This document shows positions 13,229 to 30,783 of a DNA stretch of 64,000 bases, piece by piece. The stretch lies in assembly GCF_018991925.1 (NCBI RefSeq), contig NW_024737068.1:6108498-6172497 (forward strand). Direction: 5' to 3'. Positions within the stretch are counted from its first letter, which is position 1. Every line of letters begins with the position of its first letter. The notes under the pieces were generated by a model. The model did not search any database and was not told the DNA's origin. It saw nothing but the letters and a program-made list of their open reading frames with translations. The position numbers and the translations under genes are program-made. Source of the stretch: Homarus americanus. Its lineage: Eukaryota; Arthropoda; Malacostraca; Decapoda; Nephropidae.

Positions 13229-14386
13229 GTGTTTGACTGGGCTTATGCTGATATTGCAGGAGTCGTAGACCCTCAGCAATTTGGCAACATGAAAACTTCC
13301 TCCACCACTCACTGTCTTGTCAGCTTTCTCGATTACATATACCGCCATCTCGAGAAACGAAAAACGTCTGTAGCTGTCGCCTTCATTGATTTCACTAAAG
13401 CGTTCGACCTAGTCGACCACAATATAATCATAAACAAAGCTATTGACCTCGGGCTTCGGAGAAGTCTCATACCATGGCTTACAGACTTCCTCAGTGACCG
13501 ACGCCAAGCTGTACGCTTCCGAGGGGCTGTCTCCACCTTTCAGTCACTCACCTGTGGCGTCCCCCAAGGCACCAAGATGGGACCACTCTGCTTCCTTATG
13601 CTCATCAATGATGCCCTAAGAGAAACCCCTGCTCGCTGGAAATATGTCGACGACTCCACCATTGGGATCAGCGTCAACAATTCTGCTCCCAACTATACCG
13701 CCCTTCAGGATTTATTGAACAGTCTCCAAAACTGGGCCACCAACAACCATGTCACCATCAACCATACCAAGACCATGGTTATGCACATCAACCTCTCCTC
13801 CGACATTGTCCCACCTCCTTCCATTACCCTAGGTCCGAACACACTCCAGGTTGTAGATTCCACGAAGCTCCTCGGCGTCACCATAGACAACAAACTAAAT
13901 TGGAAACCACACGTCAGTGAAGTTGTCAAAGCCTCCAGTTTCCGTCTCCACCTGCTCCGCCGACTCAAGTCCCTCGGAGTTCCTGCACACGAGCTCCTCA
14001 GTGTATACACAACATTCATACTTCCCAAGCTCACCTATGCCTCCCCCACCTGGTCTTCCTCCCTAAATGCCACACAACGTAAACACCTAGAAAAAGTGCA
14101 AAAGAGGGCATGCAAGATTATTCTCTCCCCTTCCTACTCCACATATCAAGAAGCGCTCAACACACTGACCCTTTCGACTCTCACTGACCATCACCACGAC
14201 CTCATCTGCAAATTTGGTAAGAAGCTTCTACACCATCCCCGACACCGGCTCCTACTACCACCTGAGATCCCCTGTCCGAGAATTGCTGTTCGACACCACA
14301 ACCGCATCCAGCCCATACGTGCACGAACTGATCGCTATAAGAACAGCCCAGTCCCAACCATTGTAAAAATTATCAATAACATGTAA
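13229..14386 (+). CDS. LINE reverse transcriptase, ORF2 C-terminal part
   Basis: This 385-codon frame covers most of the RT palm and thumb. Motif A is DFTKAFD (residues 54-60, first catalytic Asp). Motif B is GVPQGTKMGP (110-119). Motif C is YVDD (139-142) where many LINEs have FADD. KLLGVTIDNKLNW is the motif E/thumb region. The C-terminal part (LTYASPTWSSSL, then LEKVQKRACKIIL) is typical of CR1/Jockey-group ORF2. The Met at 13229 is not a natural start: RT fingers lie upstream in disrupted frames (about 12990-13200). The protein would copy the element's RNA at a nicked target, but this copy lacks an intact endonuclease. The clade is uncertain. Confidence 0.85.
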   Translation: MFDWAYADIAGVVDPQQFGNMKTSSTTHCLVSFLDYIYRHLEKRKTSVAVAFIDFTKAFDLVDHNIIINKAIDLGLRRSLIPWLTDFLSDRRQAVRFRGAVSTFQSLTCGVPQGTKMGPLCFLMLINDALRETPARWKYVDDSTIGISVNNSAPNYTALQDLLNSLQNWATNNHVTINHTKTMVMHINLSSDIVPPPSITLGPNTLQVVDSTKLLGVTIDNKLNWKPHVSEVVKASSFRLHLLRRLKSLGVPAHELLSVYTTFILPKLTYASPTWSSSLNATQRKHLEKVQKRACKIILSPSYSTYQEALNTLTLSTLTDHHHDLICKFGKKLLHHPRHRLLLPPEIPCPRIAVRHHNRIQPIRARTDRYKNSPVPTIVKIINNM

Positions 14387-14601
14387 TAAATCAGTGTATT
14401 CACTCCCGGTAAACACTGCTCCTTACACTGTCACTATGCTGAAATGAACTGTAGTTTGAGCTGATCCCCATCTAAGTTATTATATGTCTTATTTGTGTTA
14501 CTTATGTTACTTGTATATTATTTGTAATTCGTAACCCATTCCCCAAATATGTAACTGTATATTTTCAGCCTTCTGGCTGCCAAGCTCTTTCAATAAACCG
14601 T

Positions 14602-14622
14602 TAATTATTATTATCATTATTA
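14602..14622 (+). repeat. TTA-rich LINE 3' tail
   Basis: Short run of ATTATTATTATCATTATTA directly after the AATAAA-containing 3' UTR. It marks the 3' end of the LINE copy. Confidence 0.6.
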
Positions 14623-14939
14623 CACACACAAAACCTGGGATACAGCGGACCACCATCATCAGGTAACCAACAATCAACACTAATGACTTTTAACAGTGCT
14701 GCTCCTTCCCAGGTATAACTTTTTACTCTTCCTTTATTATGAATCACCAGCCATGGGTTTCGGTAATGGTTAATGAGGGAACTGGGTTGTTAAGGTAATT
14801 CACACGCGTACACAGATATGAAAAGTAAATATATTAAAAAAAAAGAATCCCCAATACATAAGTTCGGTCACAGTAATTTGAGGGTCTCCAGATGCTGTAA
14901 TTTACCGAGTGTGTATATTTCTTTTCAAAAAATAATTGC

Positions 14940-16168
<1,229 letters not shown>

Positions 16169-16246
<78 letters not shown>
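16169..16246. repeat. (CA)39 microsatellite
   Basis: Perfect CA run of 78 bp. Confidence 0.95.
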
Positions 16247-16250
<4 letters not shown>

Positions 16251-17238
16251 TAAAGCACTTACAAATTTCTAGGTAGTAATTATCCTCATTTACTTATATG
16301 TTGGTTTCCTAAGGTTGAAATGAGGTCAATACACCTTTTCATCCCTGTCAAGTGAACGCAACCTTGGTGTTTAGCTAATGAGTTGTATTGATGTTACTGA
16401 AGAGAAGGCAAGATTTTACTTATTTAACTCTTTTATCGAAATCATGTTTAGCCAAAGATAAACCCTCTCCACTGTCCTCTCAAGAGTGTAAGACTTCATA
16501 AAGACCCTTAATGAGTTAGCTAATCACTTTTGTTATTAATTAAATATTGAAGAAGCCACAGAGAAACGATAACAAATAAGATTCCTCTACTTTGTACTTT
16601 TGTTGATTAGTTGAAGGAGAAATTTATTTTAAACAAAATCATAAATGAGGTTAAAAAATCGACACAAAATAATATCACTAATACACACAACACGTTACAG
16701 AATATCACTTAGTACAGGAAGATTACAAAACCTTTAATTAAGTCCTATTATTTGCCAAGTGACTATGCATGAACCACTGTAGGGAACACGAATCAACTCT
16801 CTACAGAGGGCACGCATCATCCAAGGCCACCCCACCAGAGAGCTCCTCCATGGGGGTAAACAATGAGTTATATTCACGAATATTTATCATCTTGTTTTCT
16901 TAAATTCTCTGTATTGTTCAACTTATTTTAAAAACACCTCCATCACTTTAATTTCCCCGGGTCAGAAATCAAATAGAGATATAATTTTGTTCATTAATTT
17001 AATTTATTTTTAACGAAGCTCCATAATAATACGACTGAATTATATACCAAATCGTAATAGTAAATAAGGTGGGTACAATGACATCCCATCATAGCCACTC
17101 AGATTCCATAAAAAAACAGTCATAAAAAGAGCATTAAAATTGATGGCGGTCATGGCGTTTAATGAACACACTATATAATGGATTCAACTGACGGACAGAA
17201 CCATCTTTACTTCCTTTAATTCTTTGATTTTGGGAGGA

Positions 17239-17274
<36 letters not shown>

Positions 17275-19397
17275 TATGTTTTCAGTTGATGTAGGTATTT
17301 CAACATTTCTTATACTGTATGGGATATTTCAACGAATAATTTCGATTATATATAATGTTCAGGTAACCAATTTACTTTAATTTAAAAAAAAATGAGGTTT
17401 GGACGCAGTTTTTCACGTAAATGATGAACATCGCTTAAATCGTCCCTCTTTCAGAAAATAGTACAATCATTGCGGACCCACTATTGACCGGTGACATTTG
17501 GCTGTGATTGGCGTCGTCTTTCTAAAAAAGTAAACAAAACAAACCAGAATATTTACAGAGAGTATTTAATTTCCTCGCGTTACTTGATTAGTTTTTTTGT
17601 TTAGGATATTCTTTACGAAACTCTTTGTTGCTGGAATGTTCTTGTGATTTACGGATCTGGTGTTGGAACTTCTAAGTTACGTTTTTGTTTTTGTTTTTGT
17701 TTTTTTACCATCGTAAAATACGCCCCGTCATTGAAGCTGAGGTTTCATGTACTGTACATTATTTAAAGCCAGCATAATGAACTAACCAGGCCCACTTGAC
17801 TCTCCAACCTTTCTTAGTTTAACAAATATAACAGCATGAGTTTAGATTAGGTTTCGTTGGTTCGTTTAGCTCGTTATTAAAGAAGTCTTGACTCGTGAAT
17901 ATAATTCAGGTTTTCACTTCCGACACTAAATCTGTGAGACATATACACTCATTCAACAGATTTTCTATAAACAAAAATCCAAACACAAAAATTCAAACGC
18001 CTCATTTAGTGACGTGAAGGACGTACCTTTAATTTTAATCAGTGAAAGTAGATGCTGTACGCTCTCCTTGATACCATGTTGACACAGACAGATGAGGCAC
18101 TATTGGCTTTGTTAGTATCGATGTATCCAAGCAAGACCACTACTGTAGCTAACAAGTAGAACACACTTGTAGAGTATTGTATCCTCCTGGCCAAAGCTAA
18201 GACTTAACTTAAACAAGGATGTATCTGTAATCACTAAACAACAATTCTTATAGTTTCACTGAACACCTTTCTGCTTCACCTTCCTCACCTATACCTTCTT
18301 AATCCTTTGACCCTATAAAAGCGAGGTCAAAGAATATCAGAAGTTACCTTACTCTTGCGTTCACAATTACCTGACTGTTTATTACCTGGTACTCACAATC
18401 TCCATATACAGTAGTATTCAAATATATTATTTTTACGGTAATTCATCTAATGAGGTTGTTCTTGCAGTGTCATTCATATATGCTATATTTATGTACCCAA
18501 GTACTGTACAGCAACGTGAGGTACTGCAAGGGAAGAATCCACTTTTAATTACACTAACAACCCAAAGAAGTTCCTGTGGCTGATGAAGTCTTAGGGTGTT
18601 GGTATCGTGGTCCCTGTGGAGGAGGACCTCGACAATACTCCTCCTTCTAATCAGAGGAATATCCATTAACCAGATAGATGAGCTCTCTTTGAAGTCGAGA
18701 CCAAGATTCTGGGATCTGACAGGCAACCACAACTGTATGTGATAAAGAATGAACGATGTTTTTCATGTAAATAATCACCCAGGTTTATATATATTTCTTG
18801 GTCGTTTTTGTTCAGGCTTAAGATTTCCTCTTCATATTAAGAAACGTTTCCTCTTTAAATGTGATTTGATTACATTGAGTGGATGTTTAGTGACTACACA
18901 GATGTTTACCCCCAAAATAAATAAAATCATTACATTTCTCCTAATTTGCATAAACTGTTTAGGTTACGGAATCAGTCTCTTGTAATTAATAACACTTCAA
19001 GTTCTATAAAATTAATACAACATTTTGAAAATTTACACGACTGAGAAACCATTTCTAGGAACAAGTAAATGCAGTGTCAGAATTATTGGCAGCTACATTC
19101 AACCACTTTTGTTCGCTTAGCTGGGGCGAGTCTGACACTGGTTGTTCAGCACTAATGACGGCCTGTCTCGGAGGATAAGGACAAATATTACGCCGAACAC
19201 TTCATTAACTTTATGCAATATGATCTTTGTTATGTTTCGTCCAATGGAAAGACAAGTGTAATTTTTCAGCGTTTCTTATTTACTTCTCGAAAACAATCAT
19301 CACTAATTCACTTGTAGTCCAATCACTGTGAACTTTAACATCATAATATCTTTTTACAATACAGCCAAACGTATTTTCTATATAGTAATGTTTTTTT
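16247..19397. other. Non-coding, gene-free
   Basis: AT-rich sequence with one (AC)15 run at 17241-17270. A 99-codon minus-strand frame (18433-18732) is the longest here. I recognise no domain in it and see no splice structure. Confidence 0.45.
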
Positions 19398-19430
19398 GGG
19401 GGGGTGGGGGTGTGGTGGGGGGGAGGGGGG
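19398..19430 (+). other. G-quadruplex-type G tract
   Basis: Four G-runs (7, 5, 7 and 6) are separated by T, TGTGGT and A on the plus strand. This satisfies the usual G4 rule with very short loops. It lies in otherwise AT-rich non-coding DNA. Confidence 0.75.
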
Positions 19431-19867
19431 AGTATGGATTCAACAAGGGTCAACCACCTCAAAAAGTCACAGTATATTTTGAGCTGCTTCTCGGTGATAT
19501 TCAAATAATTGAAATGGAACTTTGCACAAATATCCTTTTTTATCGACCTCACATAGTGATTATTAGGAAAGAGATATTCTGCTTTTAGTAATTGCTTAAT
19601 GAATAAACGCTACCAAAAAAAAACTAAATTGGGTGATTTAGCTCACCCTACCGTGATTTAACCAATATACGTGGGATAACGATAATTTTTTGTGCTCTTC
19701 ACTAACTAACAGAGGTTAAAGGTCACAAAACTAAAATTTTCGACTTCAAACCATAATTCTGCCATACTTCAGTTAATATACCAGGGACTCAGTACAATGA
19801 TTCCCATGCTACAACCCTAGAGAGATACATGGGTACCCTAGGATTTTTTTCATTTTACTATGATTAA

Positions 19868-19945
19868 TAAGAGTGGCCGAGTGGGTAAAAACACTCGCAT
19901 TTGTCCTAAAGGTTGCTGGTTCGTGCCCGGGTACTCCTAGTCCAA
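19868..19945 (+). mobile_element. tRNA-derived SINE head
   Basis: TGGCCGAGTGG at 19874-19884 matches the tRNA box A consensus. GGTTCGTGCCC at 19918-19928 matches box B apart from the central A. The spacing is like that of a type I tRNA. The acceptor and anticodon stems do not fold cleanly, and there is unrelated sequence beyond GGGTACTCC, so this is a polymerase III promoter-bearing SINE head or tRNA pseudogene, not a working tRNA. The SINE body probably continues towards about 20200 but its end is not obvious. Confidence 0.55.
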
Positions 19946-21792
19946 CTATTTGTGAATGGACACCTGTCTTTGCAGTTGAAGGAGTGAAGACAAACGATTG
20001 TGGTGCCTCTATGTATACCAAAGACTTACTATCCAGTGTGCTGTATCCTCATTGCCTCAAACTGACCGTCAGGACTCACTGTTATATGAAGGGGGGAAAA
20101 AGTTGTCAGAAAAACAAAATATCGGATTTAAGGTTTATTTTACCCCAACGTTCAACCAATTTACTACACATGGAATTTGGTACACAGATGACTCACCACA
20201 ACCCCCAAGCAGTGACATAAATAAACTTGTATTGTATTTTCCAACCATTTTACAAGGGTTGAAACTCGCACACACACACTCACACACAAAAATAATCAAT
20301 TACGGGATTTTGGTCAGCAACAGCCTCAAGCACATCATGTGGGGTGGAGGGAGGTGTACTGTGTGCTCGTGTAAAGGTTGTCATGTTGTTTTTCTACTGT
20401 TGTATTATCTATTCATTTTCTTTTCTATTTTGTCAGCAGATAATGTCTCTTCTAGTTTTGCGGAAATTTAAACATTATTATATTAGCCTCATAATATGTA
20501 CTCTATAATACCTGACCTTGTGTGTCTTATCTTCACACTTCCAACATTCACTTCATCTCTCCGTTACTCACCCAACCCATGCACCCTCTGTTTTTACTCA
20601 TCCATCCATTACACCACATCTGCGTCATTCATCCACCCATCACCTCAACTCTCACAGGTGTTATGGGTCGTGATGGTCCAGCGGCTGTGTTTATTGTTTT
20701 GGTTTGGGTGACGGTGATCGATACTTTATGAGTCCATAGTTCGTTAACATTTTTGTAATAATAATACAAATATTATTCATATTTTTTCTTTATTATTATT
20801 ATTTATTGTTTTTGTTGTTACCGTTTTGTTTGTGTATATCTAATCTTTAAATATTATAGTGAAGCTCCAACCATGTTTTCTGTTCTGTACCGTTCACGAG
20901 GAAAGGGTGACACAGCTTCCTCTGATTAGTATGTGTATTGTTTAGGTGCATTAACTTACAGTATAATTTAACTCTACACAAACTCTAAATGTCTACCACC
21001 AGGATAAATGAAGATGAACGGATCTAATTAAAGAATAACAGCGCAAGAAACTTCAAGACACTAGTGGTGAAACTTTATTTTTCAAATTTTTACAAGTTTA
21101 GATGGGATTGCCAGCAAGAGTTGAGCACAAAAGGTCCTACTTGGAGAGTGCTGTGGTGTAGTTTGCTAATGGCTGTCTCAACTGTGGGGCCAGGGAAGTG
21201 TAAAAGAACTGCTAGACTGTAGGTCGACAGGTGGATCAACAAAGACAAAGTATATTGTCTACATGTGAGGGAAATGTTATCGTATAAACATTATAGAATA
21301 TTATACGTAAACCAATGCTGTCCGCGGGGAAGGTGGGACACTTTGAGTCGTCAGCCGATTTTCCGGATGTTTATTTCACAGTGAGAGTTATACACTGTAT
21401 TGACTGGTGTTTTGACTACTGTAATTTGTTGTGTTTAAAGATAAAACATAGTCCTTTGACTCGCACTCCTGGAGAAAGGTTGCTGCGGAAGCTCATGTTA
21501 TCTGGAACATACAGCCACATTAACTATCGTCACCAATCATTACATACACCTTCATACTCGTGATAACACTATGATTACTTACAGTCTATAACTTTATATA
21601 CCTACCACCAATCTTCAGCCTCTAAAGCAGGTTAACACGTGTATCTCATCCTCAGACAACAAGATCTAATTTCTAACATGTTCTCTATGGGGCTTTGGTG
21701 ATGTATTGTAGTCTTGTGTAGGCAACTATGTCATCTTACCAACTGACATAATGAAGAAAAATAGTAACAAGAAACCTGTCTAACCCCCCCCC
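19946..21792. other. Possible SINE body and non-coding sequence
   Basis: The sequence just after the tRNA-like head may be SINE body. The remainder has short CA runs and pyrimidine-rich patches (20500-20660). No exon was recognised. Confidence 0.35.
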
Positions 21793-21837
<45 letters not shown>

Positions 21838-21838
21838 G
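21793..21838. repeat. (TCTG)11 microsatellite
   Basis: Tetranucleotide run after a C9 stretch. It has the same motif family, on the opposite strand, as the CAGA array at 40520-40830. Confidence 0.9.
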
Positions 21839-22671
21839 TGTCTTTTTACCTCACCGTTAATAACTTTATCCATGTTTAGTCATCATCACTCAGTAATCAA
21901 ATTAAACTGGATATGATGGCAATACTTAATTTTCCCTACTATTTCCAAACTTTTTTTTCAATCTTCATCAATAAAAAAATATATATAATCTTTAGGCGGC
22001 TTAGATATTAAGTTTGGTAAAATATAAATTGGTAGTTGCAGTGTTGTAGCCTGATGCACGTTTTTACTGGCATTAAAAGCTGGTGTATCTGGCCTTAACC
22101 AAATTTTAACATTATAGCCTTAAATGATTTAGTTGGGTGGCCTTTCACATAAAACAGAAGCTTCATAAAAATATATAACAAAAACACGTAAAGCAATAAT
22201 TCGGTCTTTCGTAAATAAACACAATCTAGGATAAACTAATTCATTTAATATTTAGTTTAATAAAAAAAATAATATTAAAAAAAAGTTGTTTGATGGCGTA
22301 GCTGTTTATATATATTTATACACAACTTTGTCATTTGTAACAATATATGGGTTTCTATCTCACTCTGGATATCGATTAGAGAACCACCATTGACATCTTA
22401 CTAAATACCAGTTACGCTACATTTGTAATTATTATTATTGAAATTAATTCGTTTGATGTTTATTTCCTGTGTCCATTATTTTTAAACTTCCATTGAATTC
22501 ATGACTGATTTCAATTATTTTCATGATGAAAATATTCTTGATAACATATTTTGAATACATCAATAGGGAACTGTAAAAGTCAAGCGCAGCGAGATAACGG
22601 GTAAAAAGGAGAATCAGATTAATAGGTTGAAAAAATATGGATGGTTAATTAGGGAGGGCGTTGTGGTTGTG
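21839..22671. other. Non-coding, very AT-rich
   Basis: No reading frame, RNA gene or repeat boundary was recognised. Confidence 0.45.
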
Positions 22672-22691
22672 GTGTGTGTGTGTGTGTGTGT

Positions 22692-22736
<45 letters not shown>
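22672..22736. repeat. (GT)n(GA)n compound microsatellite
   Basis: GT run to about 22692, then a GA run from 22697. It starts a purine-rich block on the plus strand that extends to about 23030. The Ser/Leu-rich minus-strand frames over this block are composition artefacts. Confidence 0.9.
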
Positions 22737-27491
<4,755 letters not shown>

Positions 27492-30137
27492 CAGTCCCCA
27501 CAGTCGTTTAGTTGCAGATGGCTCACAGTTGACTACATTCCCATCAATACTGCAGTGCCCTAAACCTCAGTTCCATCCCTTGCCATCTTTTTCTCTCTAT
27601 CAATGATCTATCCGTTCCATTCAGCGACCTACACTCATTTACTTGTACAACAGTTTTATTATGTCCCATTAGTACCCATTTCTGATCAAGTCTTCCGGAA
27701 CACTGCTCAAGTATACCAGTCCGTGTGTCAAGTGGAGTGAAAATAACCTTAAGTTAATATCACAAAAAACAATAACATTTAACTCATGGAAATATAATTA
27801 TACCCAGCCTTCACCTTCATCAAGTAACACCCTATTATACCAGGCAATAAATGTTAATATCCTTGGGTTTATAATAAGCGATGATCTCTATTGACTCAAA
27901 CATTAATCTGTGTTAGAAAACGTAATGTCCTTCTTCAGGCTCAACCACAGTGGCTATTATCGTATAACTTACTCTTAACAACAGTCACGTCAACACTCAC
28001 ATGAATTATTACTGTCATGAGTGAGGGTGGAGCTTCACATTACCTTCTCCTCGCTGTTGAACAAAATGCATTCTAAAACTATTCACCTCGTGGACAACCA
28101 GCCTCTTACATCCTCAGTGCTTTCCTCTTATGTCAGATAATGTCATCTCATTTACCTCTTTTCTGTCGCTATTTCTGTTGTTCAGTGGTAACGTCGTTCA
28201 ATCCACCACCCTCCTTCCTTTCACCCCAACTTACTGCTCATATCAATCTTATCTTTACTATCCATGTTATTTGTATTTTGTTTTGATCATCATCATTATC
28301 ATCATCATCATCATCATCATCATCATTCGTACATCTTTGTTCTCGTCTCGTTTATGGAACTGCCTGACCCATTCATCTTCAATTTACAGCTCTTTAATTG
28401 TAGGTCAGATACTCACCTTTTACTGCGCAAATAAGTTATATATATATTCACCTTTCTTTGTTCATGGTGGACTCAATAAGTTTATCTTCATTATATAGGT
28501 AAGTCACCTTGGCTGAGGCCATACGTCGTCTTTATCTTAGAGTAAAAACAAAATTCGCTCTCTCTACATTTCCCTTTTCACAGCTTTTCCTTCTCTTTCC
28601 GCCTTTCTCATTTTCAATTTCTACTCTCCTCTGCTCACTCTCCACTTTCCCCCTCCCCATCATTCTGCTCTCTCTCACTCTTATCAGACTCTTTCCCCTG
28701 CCCCTGTCTCTCAATTCTTCAGCCAGAAAAATCTTTGTCTGGCGAATTTCTCTTGGTCAGGATACTATATAACCCCCACAAACAGCGGTCTGTCTCGTGA
28801 AATCACTGACTAAAATACTGAGTGTCCTGCAAACCCAACATTCTTTCATATCTATTTTGCTGTCTGATTTTATGCGGGATTCATTCAAGTGTTGTTTCAT
28901 GTGATTGTGGTTATTGACGTGGTAATTGTGGAAGTTATTTATTGATTCATGTTTTTAATTGCCTCTACAACTCTTTTGGCTATTTATTTTTACTTACTAA
29001 TAGAACCTATATCAAATCCATTAACATCCTTATACCAAAATGAGTCAGTTCTGCCTTATGGTACGATGGTGGTTGATGTATTGGTGGTGGTGTGGTTACT
29101 TTTGTGGTGATGTGTTTATTAGTGTGGTGAATGTGATGATGGTAGCTGTAGGAGGACTGAGATGGGTAATTTACTAAGAAGTTTGGGTGATAAAAGCAAG
29201 ACCATAGCTAAAGGGAGTGTGAGAGAACGGTACAATTTGTCAACACAACGTCACTTCAGTTGTGAATAAGACGAACCCAGTGTAAGAATTAAAACCAATA
29301 AGAACGAAATATTGAGAACGGAATAAATTTTAAACAACGGATGATAATAATTAATAATATTCTTTAGAACAAACCTGTCAGACTAGCTCAGAAAAGAATG
29401 GCGTAACAGAAATGACGAAAACAGCAACACACCGCTGGCACAACACCGGGAGTGGCGTGTGGTAAAATGGTAACATTTATCATGGCACCTGTCAAACTGT
29501 CAATACTGTCACCAACACTGTTAACGCTTGGGGAACAGAGACAAGGAAACGTTTTAAGAGTAACTGCTGACAAAGCTCGAATTTCAGTATTGGCCTAATT
29601 ATTTATTGAAGATTAGAGACAGTGTGTAAATAGGACAAATTATAACGGTAAATTTAATAGCAAATAAAAAGTAAATAGCATCAGTATTAATTGAAGGAAC
29701 CTAACAACTAGGACATTGGTGCGGTAGTTTAACTTTAGTAAAATCTGATTAAGATAACGAAAGACATATTACAAGAAGAAATGTTTTACCATATATACAC
29801 TTCTTTCCATAGTTATTGTATTTTACGCTACTAAATCACGATATGATTAATGATATAGAAACTCTGTTAAAAAAAATAGAAAACGCTTAATGTGTGTATA
29901 ATTGAAATGTTTTGTATTCATAATATATATTTTACATGTAAAACTATACTGTGGACACAAACTAATCGCCTGGATGAAGGATTTGATCCTTTTGTTACAG
30001 CGAAGATAACTGAGCATTATTAATTTATCATAAATATAGCGATGATTAAAAAATAATTCTTACATTAGTTGTTAAAGGCTCTGATGGGTTTAAGTTGGAT
30101 AGTTTAATAGGAATAATTAGGACGGCGATTTTTAATT

Positions 30138-30140
<3 letters not shown>
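27492..30140. other. Non-coding with pyrimidine-rich block and (ATC) repeat
   Basis: 28130-28770 is pyrimidine-biased on the plus strand and contains an ATC/TCA trinucleotide run at 28286-28327. No supported gene. Confidence 0.4.
28286..28327. repeat. (ATC)14 trinucleotide repeat
   Basis: ATC run with one interruption (ATT). Confidence 0.85.

Positions 30141-30173
<33 letters not shown>
30141..30173. repeat. (TG)16 microsatellite
   Basis: Perfect TG run. Confidence 0.9.
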
Positions 30174-30175
<2 letters not shown>

Positions 30176-30603
30176 GCTGTGATCACGTTAAAATCCAAGG
30201 AAAAACACCTTCATTTATTTCGTACCATTAAACAATTGCTTGGGTGTTAAATTTCTTTTTTTTTATGCAAGTGTTTCTTTGATAGAAAGATAATGAGGGT
30301 GAGATAAATAGAGAAAGCGTGAAAGACAAAGACAAACAAAGGGAGAGAGCAAGAATACTAGAGACTAATAGTCTTAATGTAGTTCCTTAATAACAACTGT
30401 GTGTTTCATTTCTCTATTTTTTTATATTGTGTTCTGTGATGTGACCTTTAAAGAAAATTATTCTGTAAAATATAAGAGCAGTTTCTGATGATGTTACGTG
30501 TTATTATCTCTCTCATAATAACAGGTAATCTTCTACGCCGCTAAGGATGGTGACGATAGGGAACTGGAGGCACGGGAACATTCAGTACAGTCGTCTCCAC
30601 TTA

Positions 30604-30783
30604 CACCTGGTACATCGACTGGCGCGTCTTATGAGATGTGGCAACTCTGTGGAAAATTTATCTCGCTTCATTCGTCTGGCTACTATTACGAAGTTCCTTA
30701 GGGCCATTCGGGAGTTTTAATACAACGTAAACAAACACAGAGTTGCCACATCTCACAAAATACGCTAGCCACTGTACCAGGTG
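30604..30783. mobile_element. 180-bp MITE with 48-bp inverted repeats and TTA duplication
   Basis: The left arm (30604-30651) and the reverse complement of the right arm (30736-30783) are the same length and match at 40 of 48 positions. The outer CACCTGGTAC and the inner AGATGTGGCAACTCTGTG are identical in both arms. TTA lies directly outside each end (30601-30603 and 30784-30786), as expected for a 3-bp target-site duplication of PIF/Harbinger type. The 84-bp centre has no coding capacity. This is a non-autonomous DNA transposon; the superfamily is inferred only from duplication length and sequence. Confidence 0.75.

Larger units (their letters stand above)
11040..14622 (+). mobile_element. 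Decayed non-LTR retrotransposon (LINE)
   Basis: This is a single plus-strand LINE copy. GC is higher than in the flanks from about 11040. The AP-endonuclease region (about 11940-12400) is spread over several frames, the reverse transcriptase is at 13229-14386, and a 3' UTR of about 235 bp ends in AATAAACCG followed by a TTA-rich tail at about 14602-14622. A simple TTA-type tail instead of poly(A) is typical of CR1/L2/Jockey-group LINEs. The 5' limit is approximate: similarity is clear only from about 11940, and 11040-11900 is assigned by base composition and continuity. A 15-bp direct repeat (GCAAAACATTCTAG) near 11152 and 11226 lies in this presumed 5' region. Frameshifts and stops show that the copy is dead. 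Confidence 0.8.

Noticed and set aside
18433..18732. 99-codon minus-strand frame as a possible transposon gene
   Set aside because: No motif of any transposase, RT or integrase was recognised.
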